Assembly (NCBI GenBank): GCA_905234765.1
Contig: CAJOIF010000009.1
Span: 1 to 64,000 of the forward strand
Length of the DNA stretch: 64,000 nt
Origin: an uncultured Bacteroidales bacterium
GTDB lineage: Bacteria > Bacteroidota > Bacteroidia > Bacteroidales > F082
Direction of reading: 5' to 3'
Part shown: piece after piece, positions 48,679 to 57,923 of the stretch
Layout: each line of letters opens with the position of its first letter
How positions within the stretch are numbered: position 1 is the stretch's first letter
Position numbers and translations under genes: made by a program
Notes under the pieces: generated by a model
The model's input: the letters and a program-made list of their open reading frames with translations, nothing else
The model's database searches: none
What the model was told of the DNA's origin: nothing

Positions 48679-50613
48679 TTACTTGTAATTACGGTTCGCA
48701 ATCTGGATGTTTTCATAAACCAACGGTTCCTTCTCCATGGCCTCGGGCTGGCCATGACCTTGGTATTCCCAAGCGGCCACGTACATGAAATGCTCATCAT
48801 CGCGGAGGGTCTCACCGTCTTCGGTCTGGTGTTCGGTCCGGAAATGTCCACCGCACGACTCCTCGCGATGCAAGGCGTCGGCGATGACAAGTTGGGCCAG
48901 TTCGAAGTAATCTTCCAGACGGCAGGCTTTCTCCAACTCGGGATTGAACTCGTTGGCGTTGCCGGGGATGAAGACCTCTTTCCAAAATTCTTCTTCCAGT
49001 TCAGCGACCAGCTGTTTCGCTTGGGCGAGGCTTTCGGTGTTGCGGGCCATGCCGCAGTATTCCCACATGACTTTACCTAAGGATTTGTGGTAATAATCAA
49101 CCGTTTTGTGGCCACCCACCTGCATAAGGCGTTCCAAACGCTGTTTGACAAGGTTTTCCGCTGCGTCGAATTCGGGTGTGGTGGGCGAAACCTTGCCTAC
49201 GTGGATCTGGTCGGAGAGGTAGTTCTGCAAGGTGTAAGGCAGCACGAAGTAACCGTCAGCCAGTCCCTGCATCAGGGCGGAGGCTCCAAGGCGGTTGGCG
49301 CCGTGGTCGCTGAAGTTGGCTTCGCCGGCGGCGAACAATCCCGGGATGGTGGTCTGCAGTTCGTAGTCCACCCATAGACCGCCCATGGTGTAATGGATGG
49401 CGGGGTAGATCATCATCGGGGTTTCGTAAGGGTTCTCGTCGGTGATCTTCTGGTACATCTGGAAGAGGTTGCCGTATTTTTCCTCGATGGCCTTGCGACC
49501 CAGTCGTTGGATGGCATCGGCGAAGTCGAGATAGACGGCATAGCCTGTGCCGACGCCATAACCTGCATCGCAGCGTTCCTTGGCGGCACGCGAGGCCACG
49601 TCGCGGGGGACGAGGTTGCCGAAGGCGGGGTAGCGACGCTCCAGGTAATAGTCGCGTTCTTCTTCCCGAATATCAGTGGGTTTCAGCCTGCCGGCACGGA
49701 TGGCTTCGGCGTCTTCCTTCTTCTTGGGTACCCAGATGCGGCCGTCGTTGCGAAGGCTCTCGCTCATCAGCGTGAGCTTCGACTGGTAGTCGCCATGCAC
49801 GGGGATGCAGGTGGGGTGGATCTGCACATAACATGGATTGGCAAAGGCCGCTCCCTTGCGGTGACACACCCATGCTGCGCTGCCGTTGCTGTTCATGGCA
49901 TTGGTGGAAAGGTAATAGAGGTTGCCGTAGCCGCCGGTGGCCAACACCACGGCATGGGCGGCGTAGCGTTCCAAGTCGCCGGTGACGAGGTTGCGCACGA
50001 TGATGCCTCTTGCGCGACCGTCCATCACGACTAAATCCATCATCTCGCGACGGGTGTGGAGTTTCACTGTGCCTCGGGCGATCTCGCGGCTCAAGGCACC
50101 GTAGGCTCCTAACAAAAGCTGTTGTCCGGTTTGGCCTTTCGCGTAAAAGGTTCGGCTGACTTGTGCGCCGCCGAAGGAACGGTTGTCCAACAGTCCACCA
50201 TAATCGCGGGCAAAAGGAACCCCTTGTGCCACACATTGGTCGATGATGGCGTTGCTCACTTCGGCCAGACGGTACACGTTGGCTTCACGCGCACGATAGT
50301 CGCCACCTTTGATGGTGTCGCGGAAGAGGCGCTCTACGCTGTCGCCGTCGTTCTGATAGTTCTTGGCCGCGTTGATGCCGCCTTGGGCAGCGATGCTGTG
50401 GGCACGACGGGGTGAGTCCTGGATGCAGAAGATGTCGACATTGAAACCCATGGCGCCCAACGAAGCGGCTGCCGAGGCGCCTGCCAAGCCTGTGCCGACC
50501 ACGATGATGTCGAACTTGCGCTTGTTGGCGGGATTCACCAGCTTTTGCTCTGTCTTATAACGGGTCCATTTCTCCGCCAACGGACCTTCTGGTATTTTAG
50601 GGTCTAGTTTCAT
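48679..50613 (-). CDS. frdA: Fumarate reductase/succinate dehydrogenase flavoprotein subunit
   Basis: A 644-residue flavoprotein. FAD-binding fold at the N-terminus ([18 protein letters not shown], residues 36-53) with H72 in [17 protein letters not shown], the site of covalent 8-alpha-histidyl FAD. Substrate-site blocks include [23 protein letters not shown] and [19 protein letters not shown]. It interconverts fumarate and succinate at the cytoplasmic face of the membrane. It overlaps frdC by 4 nt. Confidence 0.97.
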   Translation of the reverse strand: MKLDPKIPEGPLAEKWTRYKTEQKLVNPANKRKFDIIVVGTGLAGASAAASLGAMGFNVDIFCIQDSPRRAHSIAAQGGINAAKNYQNDGDSVERLFRDTIKGGDYRAREANVYRLAEVSNAIIDQCVAQGVPFARDYGGLLDNRSFGGAQVSRTFYAKGQTGQQLLLGAYGALSREIARGTVKLHTRREMMDLVVMDGRARGIIVRNLVTGDLERYAAHAVVLATGGYGNLYYLSTNAMNSNGSAAWVCHRKGAAFANPCYVQIHPTCIPVHGDYQSKLTLMSESLRNDGRIWVPKKKEDAEAIRAGRLKPTDIREEERDYYLERRYPAFGNLVPRDVASRAAKERCDAGYGVGTGYAVYLDFADAIQRLGRKAIEEKYGNLFQMYQKITDENPYETPMMIYPAIHYTMGGLWVDYELQTTIPGLFAAGEANFSDHGANRLGASALMQGLADGYFVLPYTLQNYLSDQIHVGKVSPTTPEFDAAENLVKQRLERLMQVGGHKTVDYYHKSLGKVMWEYCGMARNTESLAQAKQLVAELEEEFWKEVFIPGNANEFNPELEKACRLEDYFELAQLVIADALHREESCGGHFRTEHQTEDGETLRDDEHFMYVAAWEYQGHGQPEAMEKEPLVYENIQIANRNYK

Positions 50614-51254
50614 AATCCAAAGTAAACTAAGATGACTACTGAGGCAAACATCAAGCAGATTAATGTAGCGTAAACCACGCCGATGACTTCGATGGCCTTG
50701 CCGTATTTATGATTGTAAAGGCCTAATGTCTGGAAGATAGCGGCAAAACCATGGCGCATGTGGAACCAAACGACCACAAAAAACACCAAATAACAGATGG
50801 CGATATGTGTGATTTGGAATTTCTCTCGGGCCTGTTCGTAGAAGTTGAGATTGCCGTCCATCCAGCCGAGCTTCACAAAGAAGAAGTCCATGAAATGCAG
50901 CAGCAGGCAGGCGATGATGAGAATGCCTGTCCAAATCTGCAGCTTCGATCCTGTGTGGGTCTTGGAGCGTTGGGGTTTGTGATATCCCTTTGGCCGTGCC
51001 ATCCAGTTGGTGACGCTCAGCCATATCGTCAGGACGATGTGTAGTAGCAAAGCCCCGAAAAGTATGATTTCAAAGACCTTGATAACGTAGTTGGTGCCCA
51101 TGAAATCGCAGAAGGCGTTGTACCATGCCCCGCCGTCATGTCTTAGGATACACAGGTTGGCGCTGGCATGGAACAATAGGAAGATGCTCAAAAACGCGCC
51201 CAACAGCGCTACGAGAATCTTCTTGGAGATGGAATGTATTTTAGGAAGGTTCAT
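50610..51254 (-). CDS. frdC: Succinate dehydrogenase/fumarate reductase cytochrome b subunit
   Basis: A 214-residue five-helix membrane anchor of the cytochrome b558 type: first helix with [17 protein letters not shown], further histidines in [37 protein letters not shown] and the last helix. These bind two b hemes and the menaquinone site. First gene of the frd operon; it follows the cation-efflux gene by 22 nt, so it may be part of a longer transcript. Confidence 0.93.
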   Translation of the reverse strand: MNLPKIHSISKKILVALLGAFLSIFLLFHASANLCILRHDGGAWYNAFCDFMGTNYVIKVFEIILFGALLLHIVLTIWLSVTNWMARPKGYHKPQRSKTHTGSKLQIWTGILIIACLLLHFMDFFFVKLGWMDGNLNFYEQAREKFQITHIAICYLVFFVVVWFHMRHGFAAIFQTLGLYNHKYGKAIEVIGVVYATLICLMFASVVILVYFGL

Positions 51255-51276
51255 ATCTATGTTGTTTTCAGATGGG

Positions 51277-52158
51277 CTATTTCGGTTCTACATGCACAGC
51301 CACATGGGTCTCTTCACCGTATTGTTTGCGGAGCAGGTTCTCCACTTCCGTGGCCTTGCCATGGGCTTCTTTTAGGGAGAGGTTGCCGTCCATCAAGATG
51401 TGCAGCTCGATGGCGTAATGGTTGCCGATGCGCCGGGTGCGTAGCTCATGAGGCTCGGTCACTCCTGGGATTCCCGCCACCAACCGTAGGATTTCTTCTT
51501 CCACTTGGTCGGGCAGCGACTGTTCCATCAGGTCGCCGATGCCGTTCTTCAGCAGGTCGAAGGCCACTTTCACGATGAAGGCGCCCACTACCACCGAAGC
51601 GATGGGGTCGAGAATGGTCCACTGTTCGCCAAGGAAGATGGCGCCGCCGATGCCTACCGCCGTGCCGATGGACGACAGCGCGTCGCTACGATGGTGCCAG
51701 GCATTGGCTTCCACTGCCTTGGAATTCAGCTTTTTCCCTTTGATGACACTGTAACGGAAGACAGCCTCCTTCAACACTATCGACACGATGGCGGCCCAAA
51801 AAGCCAGCATTCCAGGGGCTTCAAGCACCTCACCGTTGGCCCATGCAGCGATTTTCATGGCACCCTTCACAATGATGCCGATAGCCACCCCCATCAAGGC
51901 GAGGCCGATGATGGTCATCGCCAAGGTCTCGTATTTGCCATGGCCATAGTCGTGCGACTTGTCCTGGGGCTTGCTGCTGACTTTCACAAAAACCAGCACA
52001 ATGATGTCGGTCACAAAGTCCGACAGCGAATGTGCCGCATCGGCAAGCATGGCCGAGCTGTGACCCACGATGCCAGCCACGAACTTGAACGCCAGCAGGA
52101 TTGCGTTGACCGCACTCCCCACCAGGGTCACCTTATATATTTCCTTTTCCCGGTTCAT
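51277..52158 (-). CDS. Cation diffusion facilitator (CDF) family transporter
   Basis: A 293-residue metal/proton antiporter with six membrane helices and a cytoplasmic C-terminal domain. Metal sites H43-S-L-S-D47 (helix 2: ADAAHSLSDFVTD) and HHRSD (helix 5). It exports Zn2+, Fe2+ or similar divalent ions; the HD-HD pattern favours Zn or Fe. It starts 6 nt after the unknown lipoprotein and lies just ahead of frdC. Confidence 0.9.
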   Translation of the reverse strand: MNREKEIYKVTLVGSAVNAILLAFKFVAGIVGHSSAMLADAAHSLSDFVTDIIVLVFVKVSSKPQDKSHDYGHGKYETLAMTIIGLALMGVAIGIIVKGAMKIAAWANGEVLEAPGMLAFWAAIVSIVLKEAVFRYSVIKGKKLNSKAVEANAWHHRSDALSSIGTAVGIGGAIFLGEQWTILDPIASVVVGAFIVKVAFDLLKNGIGDLMEQSLPDQVEEEILRLVAGIPGVTEPHELRTRRIGNHYAIELHILMDGNLSLKEAHGKATEVENLLRKQYGEETHVAVHVEPK

Positions 52159-52164
52159 TTGACA

Positions 52165-53262
52165 TTATCCCTTGGGGATGGCCAGTCTTCGCCATTCCAC
52201 CTGGGGCTCAATGGACTCCCCGAATGACTTGACGAGTGCGTCGCCTTCCTCGTCGGTAAGGGCTTCCCCGTCTTTGTAATACTCGTCGTCCACTCCGTCT
52301 GTTTCAAAGTTATACATCTGCATGTTGGTAAGCACCGACTCGGGAGCACTGTCCTTTAGCAGGGTGTATTGCACATAATAGCAGCCCGTGCCGCAGCCTC
52401 CGGCGTCACCGACCACCCCTTTATAGAAGAACAAGCTGCGCTTGAAGTCCTTGCCCGCAAGGATTCTGACCTCGCCTTCCACTACTGAAAGCACAACCTG
52501 ATATTCCTCGTCCTCGGTGCTCAGCCAGATCTCCGGCTCTCCGTCCTCGTCGATGTCAATCAAGGCATATTTGCTGAAGTCATCCATCTCGTAGGTCATG
52601 TATGAATCATAGAATTCGTCCATAATCTCATACATCCCCTCAAAAACCACCTCGGGTTCGGTAAAGTTCATGCCATCCCAGTCATAAAAATGTCGCAACG
52701 ACCACCACCAATTCCAGAAATATTCGTTCACCTCGAGGAGTTCGCCGTACTCCGGAAGTATGTATCCTATCATCACATTGGAATGGGAGGGTTTGAAAGA
52801 ATTTGGGAGGCAGGTTTCCGGGGTCAGTGTTTTCGTGGCGGGGTCATAATCGAAAAATGCCACGAAGGCCTTCACGTCGGAGGAGTATTGGTCGAAGGCG
52901 ATTGCAAATAGTTCATGGCCGTTGGTGCGGTGCCAAATCTTGGCTTCCATGCCTTCTGCATCCTGGTCGTCGCTGCCCTCGGCGAACATAACATAATCAT
53001 TTTCAGGGTTATAAAACGAAAGGTATTGCTGTTCCTCTTCGGGGAGTTTGACATCTTCCAGAAACATGGCGACGCAGTTGGTGGGCCATTGTTTTTGGAA
53101 GGCTGCGACCATGTCCATCACGTCGGCGTTCTGCACTTTCTTGATGGTGGCGGTCTGCCATTGTTCATTCACTTGGTCGATGGTCATGATGGGCTTCTCT
53201 TCTTTGCAAGCGACCATCAGGAGACCCGACAGGGCTAAAAATAACAAGGTTTTGTTTTTCAT
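52165..53262 (-). CDS. Uncharacterised lipoprotein
   Basis: A 365-residue lipoprotein (lipobox LMVAC, C19; KEEKP follows). No family recognised. It is rich in Asp, Glu, Tyr and Trp and has an internal VEGEVRILAGKDFKRSLFFY region and a C-x-x-G-C pair (GGCGTGCYYVQY). DIDEDGEPEIWLSTEDEEY is a D-x-D-x-D-G loop as in FG-GAP or calcium-binding repeats. Lies between the esterase and CDF genes on one strand with short gaps (11 and 6 nt). Confidence 0.75.
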   Translation of the reverse strand: MKNKTLLFLALSGLLMVACKEEKPIMTIDQVNEQWQTATIKKVQNADVMDMVAAFQKQWPTNCVAMFLEDVKLPEEEQQYLSFYNPENDYVMFAEGSDDQDAEGMEAKIWHRTNGHELFAIAFDQYSSDVKAFVAFFDYDPATKTLTPETCLPNSFKPSHSNVMIGYILPEYGELLEVNEYFWNWWWSLRHFYDWDGMNFTEPEVVFEGMYEIMDEFYDSYMTYEMDDFSKYALIDIDEDGEPEIWLSTEDEEYQVVLSVVEGEVRILAGKDFKRSLFFYKGVVGDAGGCGTGCYYVQYTLLKDSAPESVLTNMQMYNFETDGVDDEYYKDGEALTDEEGDALVKSFGESIEPQVEWRRLAIPKG

Positions 53263-53273
53263 ATGTTTTCAGA

Positions 53274-54377
53274 TTAATTTGTCTTCAGTATTTTTATTGC
53301 AGTACCGTTTTCCGACTTCAGGAAATACATCCCTTTGGTCAGATTTCCGAGATCGATGGTGTTGAGCCCTGGCTTTAAGGAGAACGTTGACAAGACACGG
53401 CCTTGTGGGTCGATTACCTCTATGGTGGCGGCCTCGCTTAGTTCGATGTTGATTTGACCAGAAGTAGGGTTGGGATAGAGTTTTAAAGCCCCGATTTCTG
53501 AATTGTCGACAACACTTGTGATGTTATTAGTTCCTTTGAAGAATTTTATAATCTCGTCGAAGTAGCTGATGTCATATTGATTTGTGTCTTGATACCAACT
53601 ATGGATACCGCCGATGACCTTGATGTGCTGAAGTTCTGTTCCACAGTCGTAGGTGTACCGAACGAATAACAATCCGTCATTCTTCAGGTCTGGAAGGGTG
53701 TCTATTTCGGGTTCGCCTGAGCATCCGTTGGCATTCTGCCAATACTTGAGGATATTGTCCACACTCAGGCCCAGTTGGTAGCCGAAATACTGCGAGCCGC
53801 CATCGTAGCCTACCACGGGATCGTTGGTGCCATGAATGTGCAACATTCTCACTGGGGCCACGGCGGTGTGGTTGGCCATATAGGTGGTGATGAGCCCGCT
53901 CACCGGGGCGCAGGCGGTAATGCGGTCGCCGTGTTCGATGGCCATGCGGTGGGTCATGAAGCCGCCCATGGAGAATCCGGTGAAGAACACGCTGTCGAGG
54001 TTGATATGGTAGGGTTCCACCAGTGCGTCGAGTAGTGCCATCAGGAATCCCGAGTCGTTGGTGGTGCTGGCGGTGAGGCCTGCGTTCCACATGGTGCCAT
54101 AGCCTTCGTTCAGCGCCTGGGGCACCACGATGGCCCAACCGGTAAGGTCGGCGATTTGTTGGAAGTGGAACTCGTTGTCGAGGCGGGTAATGTTGTCGCC
54201 TAGACCGTGCAGAAAGTACAGCACAGGGATGTCACCATCCTGTTGCGCTGGAGTCCGTACAATATATTCGCGTTGGACGTTTTGCCATTCGAAGTTTTGG
54301 ATTTGAGAGAAGGCTCTGCCCCCGATTATCAAGATCAACAAAAGGGAAACGGTTCTCAAATAACAGGTTGTATTCAT
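53274..54377 (-). CDS. Secreted esterase with type IX secretion sorting domain
   Basis: A 367-residue protein. Signal peptide (SLLLILIIGGRAFS), then an alpha/beta hydrolase of the PHB-depolymerase/feruloyl-esterase group: VLYFLHGLGDN oxyanion region and nucleophile S136 in FFTGFSMGGFM, plus GTNDPVVGYDG with the acid. The C-terminal 70 residues (LKLYPNPTSGQINIEL to the end) are a type A T9SS sorting domain, so the protein is exported through PorSS and then anchored or released. Substrate may be plant feruloyl or acetyl esters, fitting the pectin genes, but this is inference. Confidence 0.88.
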   Translation of the reverse strand: MNTTCYLRTVSLLLILIIGGRAFSQIQNFEWQNVQREYIVRTPAQQDGDIPVLYFLHGLGDNITRLDNEFHFQQIADLTGWAIVVPQALNEGYGTMWNAGLTASTTNDSGFLMALLDALVEPYHINLDSVFFTGFSMGGFMTHRMAIEHGDRITACAPVSGLITTYMANHTAVAPVRMLHIHGTNDPVVGYDGGSQYFGYQLGLSVDNILKYWQNANGCSGEPEIDTLPDLKNDGLLFVRYTYDCGTELQHIKVIGGIHSWYQDTNQYDISYFDEIIKFFKGTNNITSVVDNSEIGALKLYPNPTSGQINIELSEAATIEVIDPQGRVLSTFSLKPGLNTIDLGNLTKGMYFLKSENGTAIKILKTN

Positions 54378-54408
54378 GGCTTAGATTGTTTTGTTTGTAT
54401 AATAAGGT

Positions 54409-56097
54409 TTATCGTTCTCGACGGTCAATCACTTCCTTAAGTAGATAACGGTCGCCGGTGGATTTGCCGATGGCGTCGATGAATTGTTGGTCGTAGCCGG
54501 GTGTGTCGTGACCCCAGCGGGTGAACTGACCGTTCTCGTCCACGCGACGGACAATCTGGTCGTTGTAGCGGACGATGAGGAACTTGGCCAGCCGGTCCCA
54601 ACGTTGCATCATTTTGTCGGCGTAGGCGATGCTCTTGCGGTTGAGGTATTGTTGCCTGTCGGCAGGCATCATGTCCTTGATGGCTTCGAGCACCTCTTCT
54701 TGGTCGGCGAAGTAATAATCCTCCAGTTCGTTTTGTGCCTTGCGCAGGTCGCCAATCATCATCGAGTAGCGGGGATAGACCATATTGGCTACCCAGTTGT
54801 TCATCCAGAAGGCTGACTGGTCGCTGAACTCGGCGCGGGGGTTGTTCTCCTGACGGAAGCAGTCCGGAACCTGGGTGATGCAGCAGTAGAGCGGCACATA
54901 GGCCACCATGTTGGCATCGTCGCAATTGAACCAAGTGATGCCGCCCACGTCATTGGGAAGCCAAGAGCGCATCTGGCAGGTCATGGTGAAGCCCGACTGT
55001 TGGCAGGCGATGGGGCGTTCACGAAAATAGGCCAAGCTGTCGCTATCCTTGAAATGCATCGGCAGGGGACGGATGGGCATGCCCCAGGGACCTGCGGTCA
55101 TGTCGGAAGTCATGTCCAAAGGAGTACCCTCGAAATGGTCACGCATGTCCTGTTGTAAGTCGCGCAACGAGAGGGGCTTGTCGGGCTTGATCCACAGGGG
55201 AAGATGGTCGTATACATCGAAGTTGCCGTTGATGTAAGGCAGGTATTTGTCCATCTCCTCGTGGCTATAATGGTGGCGGAAGAAGCTCCATACGCGGGCA
55301 TCGGCATAACGGACGTTCTCGAAGTCGATGGGGCAATAGGCGTCGCGGAACGAGAAATCCTCGTCTTTACCGCTGAAGAAGCCTTTCTCGCGAGCAAACG
55401 AAATCACATCGTAAGCGTATATGCAGTCCACTTCGGGCTTGTTGATCTTCTTGAGATTCTTACTGTTGATACTCGTCTTTCCTAAAGGTATTTGCCTAAT
55501 TCTGCTTAAGTTGGCATGGGCGCAGATGCAATCATCGGGAATACGTAGGGCCACCCACACGGCGCCTTTCTTTCCAGGGCCTTTGCCGATGATCTCCATG
55601 ATCCAGGCCTCGTTGGGGTCGCAGATGGTGAGAGTCTCGCCGCTGCTGTTGTAACCGTATTCCTCCACCAACTCCGCCATGCATTTGATGGCTTCGCGTG
55701 CGGTGGCACAACGTTGCAGGGCCAGGCGCATCAGGCTGAAATAGTCCAGCAGGCCGTCACGGTTCACCAGCTCCAGCCGCCCGTCGAAGGTAGTCTCCAC
55801 GATGGTTACCTGCTTCTCGTTCATCAGGCCTACGACGTTGTAGGTGTATTCCACCTGTTTCACATACTGTCCCTCATGAGGCGGACCCCAGCCGTGGATG
55901 GCAATCAGCTCACCAGGCTCATGATGACCTGCGGGACTGAATGATAAGGATCCAGAGAATCCAAATCCGTCGCAGTTATAGGTACACATCACGCTGCCGT
56001 CGGCGGAGGCTTTCTTACCCACAATCAAGTTGGTGCAGGCCGAGGCGGATTCCCAACCACACACGGCAAGCAATACGATGAACCATAGTTTTTTCAT
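54409..56097 (-). CDS. C69 family dipeptidase
   Basis: A 562-residue N-terminal-nucleophile hydrolase. Signal cleavage after SASA leaves C21-T-N-L-I-V-G-K-K-A-S-A-D-G-S as the mature N-terminus, the nucleophilic cysteine and the PepD/C69 start. Later blocks (YTYNVVGLMNEKQV, GETLTICDPNEAWIMEI, HANLSRI) match the family. It is a periplasmic or secreted dipeptidase of broad specificity. First gene of the long reverse run into frd. Confidence 0.9.
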   Translation of the reverse strand: MKKLWFIVLLAVCGWESASACTNLIVGKKASADGSVMCTYNCDGFGFSGSLSFSPAGHHEPGELIAIHGWGPPHEGQYVKQVEYTYNVVGLMNEKQVTIVETTFDGRLELVNRDGLLDYFSLMRLALQRCATAREAIKCMAELVEEYGYNSSGETLTICDPNEAWIMEIIGKGPGKKGAVWVALRIPDDCICAHANLSRIRQIPLGKTSINSKNLKKINKPEVDCIYAYDVISFAREKGFFSGKDEDFSFRDAYCPIDFENVRYADARVWSFFRHHYSHEEMDKYLPYINGNFDVYDHLPLWIKPDKPLSLRDLQQDMRDHFEGTPLDMTSDMTAGPWGMPIRPLPMHFKDSDSLAYFRERPIACQQSGFTMTCQMRSWLPNDVGGITWFNCDDANMVAYVPLYCCITQVPDCFRQENNPRAEFSDQSAFWMNNWVANMVYPRYSMMIGDLRKAQNELEDYYFADQEEVLEAIKDMMPADRQQYLNRKSIAYADKMMQRWDRLAKFLIVRYNDQIVRRVDENGQFTRWGHDTPGYDQQFIDAIGKSTGDRYLLKEVIDRRER

Positions 56098-56118
56098 GAT
56101 GATGAACGATATTTAGGG

Positions 56119-56126
56119 CAAAATTA
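56119..56126 (-). promoter_or_regulatory. -7 box of the C69 dipeptidase gene
   Basis: The reverse strand reads TAATTTTG, 21 nt before the ATG at 56097. Confidence 0.5.
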
Positions 56127-56137
56127 CAAAAAAACAC

Positions 56138-56145
56138 TATCTTTG
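56138..56145 (+). promoter_or_regulatory. -7 box of psuK-psuG
   Basis: TATCTTTG ends 22 nt before the psuK ATG. Confidence 0.55.
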
Positions 56146-56167
56146 CTATGATTATAGCAAACGAAAA

Positions 56168-57028
56168 ATGAGAATCTGTGTCATAGGCGGAGCGAATGCC
56201 GACATTGTGGCAACAACCTTAGAACCATTTGTGCCCAACGACTCCAATCCTGGGACCATCAGGCTGATTGCTGGCGGTGTGGGGCGCAACATCGCCCATA
56301 ATCTCGCTTTGTTGGGGAATGAAGTGGTGTTCTTAAGCTTCTTCGGCGGCGACACCTTCGGTTGGTTTACGGCCGATAGCTGCCGCAAAGCGAAGGTGGA
56401 TATCAGTCTGAGCGATGCGGCTCCTGTGGGGATGCGTTCCTGTTTTCTCAGCATCAACAACTGCGACGGTGAGATGATCGGGGGTGTTTCCGACATGGTC
56501 TCGGCCAGCTGCATCACGCCTGATTGGATTGCCGACAAACTCAAGAGAGTAGGTCCCGTCGACGCTTTTGTGGCCGACACCAACATCCCCGTGGAGAGTC
56601 TGGCGTTTTTGATTGACCATGCCTATGCGCCGCTCTATGTGGACGCGGTGTCCGGAGCCAAGGCGCCGAAAATCAAAGAAGCCATGGGGATGTCGTCGAA
56701 AAAGCACATCCATACGCTCAAATGCAATCAGATGGAAAACGATATCATCGGGCCGCTTGAGGGCGTCGACCGTCGTTTCGTCAGCCTGGGACCCGACGGA
56801 TTGGATGTGGTTGAAGGCGCCAAGACCAAGCATTTCGCAGCCCTTCCTTGTGAAGTGGTGAACACCAACGGCTCGGGCGACTCGCTGATGGCGGGTCTGG
56901 TGCATGCCGGTCCGCAAGCCTCCATCGAAACGGCGGCACAAGTCGGATTGCGCTGCGCCAAAATCACAGTGGAAAGTCCTGATACTGTCAACAAACAACT
57001 GAAACAGCTTTATGAAGAACTATCTTGA
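56168..57028 (+). CDS. psuK: Pseudouridine kinase (PfkB family)
   Basis: A 286-residue PfkB-fold kinase: start RICVIGGANADIVATTLEPF, the GGVGRNIAHNLALLG sugar-binding block and the ATP-site motif NTNGSGDSLMAGLVHA with the catalytic Asp. It phosphorylates pseudouridine to its 5'-phosphate; the assignment rests on the adjoining psuG, which overlaps it by 17 nt. Confidence 0.9.
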   Translation: MRICVIGGANADIVATTLEPFVPNDSNPGTIRLIAGGVGRNIAHNLALLGNEVVFLSFFGGDTFGWFTADSCRKAKVDISLSDAAPVGMRSCFLSINNCDGEMIGGVSDMVSASCITPDWIADKLKRVGPVDAFVADTNIPVESLAFLIDHAYAPLYVDAVSGAKAPKIKEAMGMSSKKHIHTLKCNQMENDIIGPLEGVDRRFVSLGPDGLDVVEGAKTKHFAALPCEVVNTNGSGDSLMAGLVHAGPQASIETAAQVGLRCAKITVESPDTVNKQLKQLYEELS

Positions 57029-57923
57029 TCTCTCACCAGAGGTGGCCACAGCCCTTCAAGAAGGAAAGCCTGTGGTGGCTCTTGAATCTACTATCATATC
57101 CCATGGAATGCCTTATCCGCAGAATGTGGAGACTGCTCTTCGCGTGGAACAGACCATTCGCGAAGAAGGCGCAGTGCCGGCCACCATCGCCGTCATCGGT
57201 GGACGACTCAAAGCAGGACTTACATCTGACGAGATAGAATATCTCGGCAAGAAAGGCACTGCCGTCACCAAGGCATCACGCCGCGATTTGCCGGTGCTGG
57301 TGGCAAGGGGACAGGATGGCGCAACCACCGTCACCACCACGATGATCATCGCCGCCTTGGCAGGAATCAAAGTGTTTGCCACGGGTGGCATAGGTGGTGT
57401 TCACCGTGGTGCGGAGACTACCATGGACATCTCCGCCGACCTCGAGGAACTGGCACGTACTCCCGTGATGGTGATCTGCGCCGGGGCCAAGTCTATTCTC
57501 GATTTGGGCTTGACGCTTGAGTATCTAGAGACCAAAGGCGTGCCCGTCATCGGTTATGGTACTGAGGAACTGCCTGCCTTCTACACCCGTAAGAGTGGTT
57601 TCAAGGTTGATTACCGCGTTGACACGCCCGAGGAACTGGCGGCCATCTTCAAGGCGAAACAGGAAATGGGTCTTGTAGGGGGTGTGCTCGTCACCAATCC
57701 CATCCCCGAGAAATACTCCATGGATGCCGATCGCATCAACAAAGCCATCGACGAAGCCGTGGCCGATGCCAAACGTTTGGGTATCCACGGCAAGGAGACC
57801 ACGCCGTACCTGCTGGCACGCATCAAGGACCTTACGGGTGGCGACAGCCTTGCCTCGAACATTCAGCTGGTGCTGAACAACGCCAGGTTGGCTGCCAAGA
57901 CGGCATCAAAAATTGTCGGATAG
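57012..57923 (+). CDS. psuG: Pseudouridine-5'-phosphate glycosidase
   Basis: A 303-residue protein with the PsuG/IndA blocks VVALESTIISHGMPYPQNVE, GAVPATIAVIGGRLKAGL and TGGIGGVHRGAETTMDISAD. It cleaves the C-C glycosidic bond of pseudouridine 5'-phosphate to uracil and ribose 5-phosphate. With psuK it recycles modified nucleosides. The third gene often found with them, a nucleoside transporter, is missing here. 3' end overlaps nqrF by 18 nt. Confidence 0.95.
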   Translation: MKNYLDLSPEVATALQEGKPVVALESTIISHGMPYPQNVETALRVEQTIREEGAVPATIAVIGGRLKAGLTSDEIEYLGKKGTAVTKASRRDLPVLVARGQDGATTVTTTMIIAALAGIKVFATGGIGGVHRGAETTMDISADLEELARTPVMVICAGAKSILDLGLTLEYLETKGVPVIGYGTEELPAFYTRKSGFKVDYRVDTPEELAAIFKAKQEMGLVGGVLVTNPIPEKYSMDADRINKAIDEAVADAKRLGIHGKETTPYLLARIKDLTGGDSLASNIQLVLNNARLAAKTASKIVG

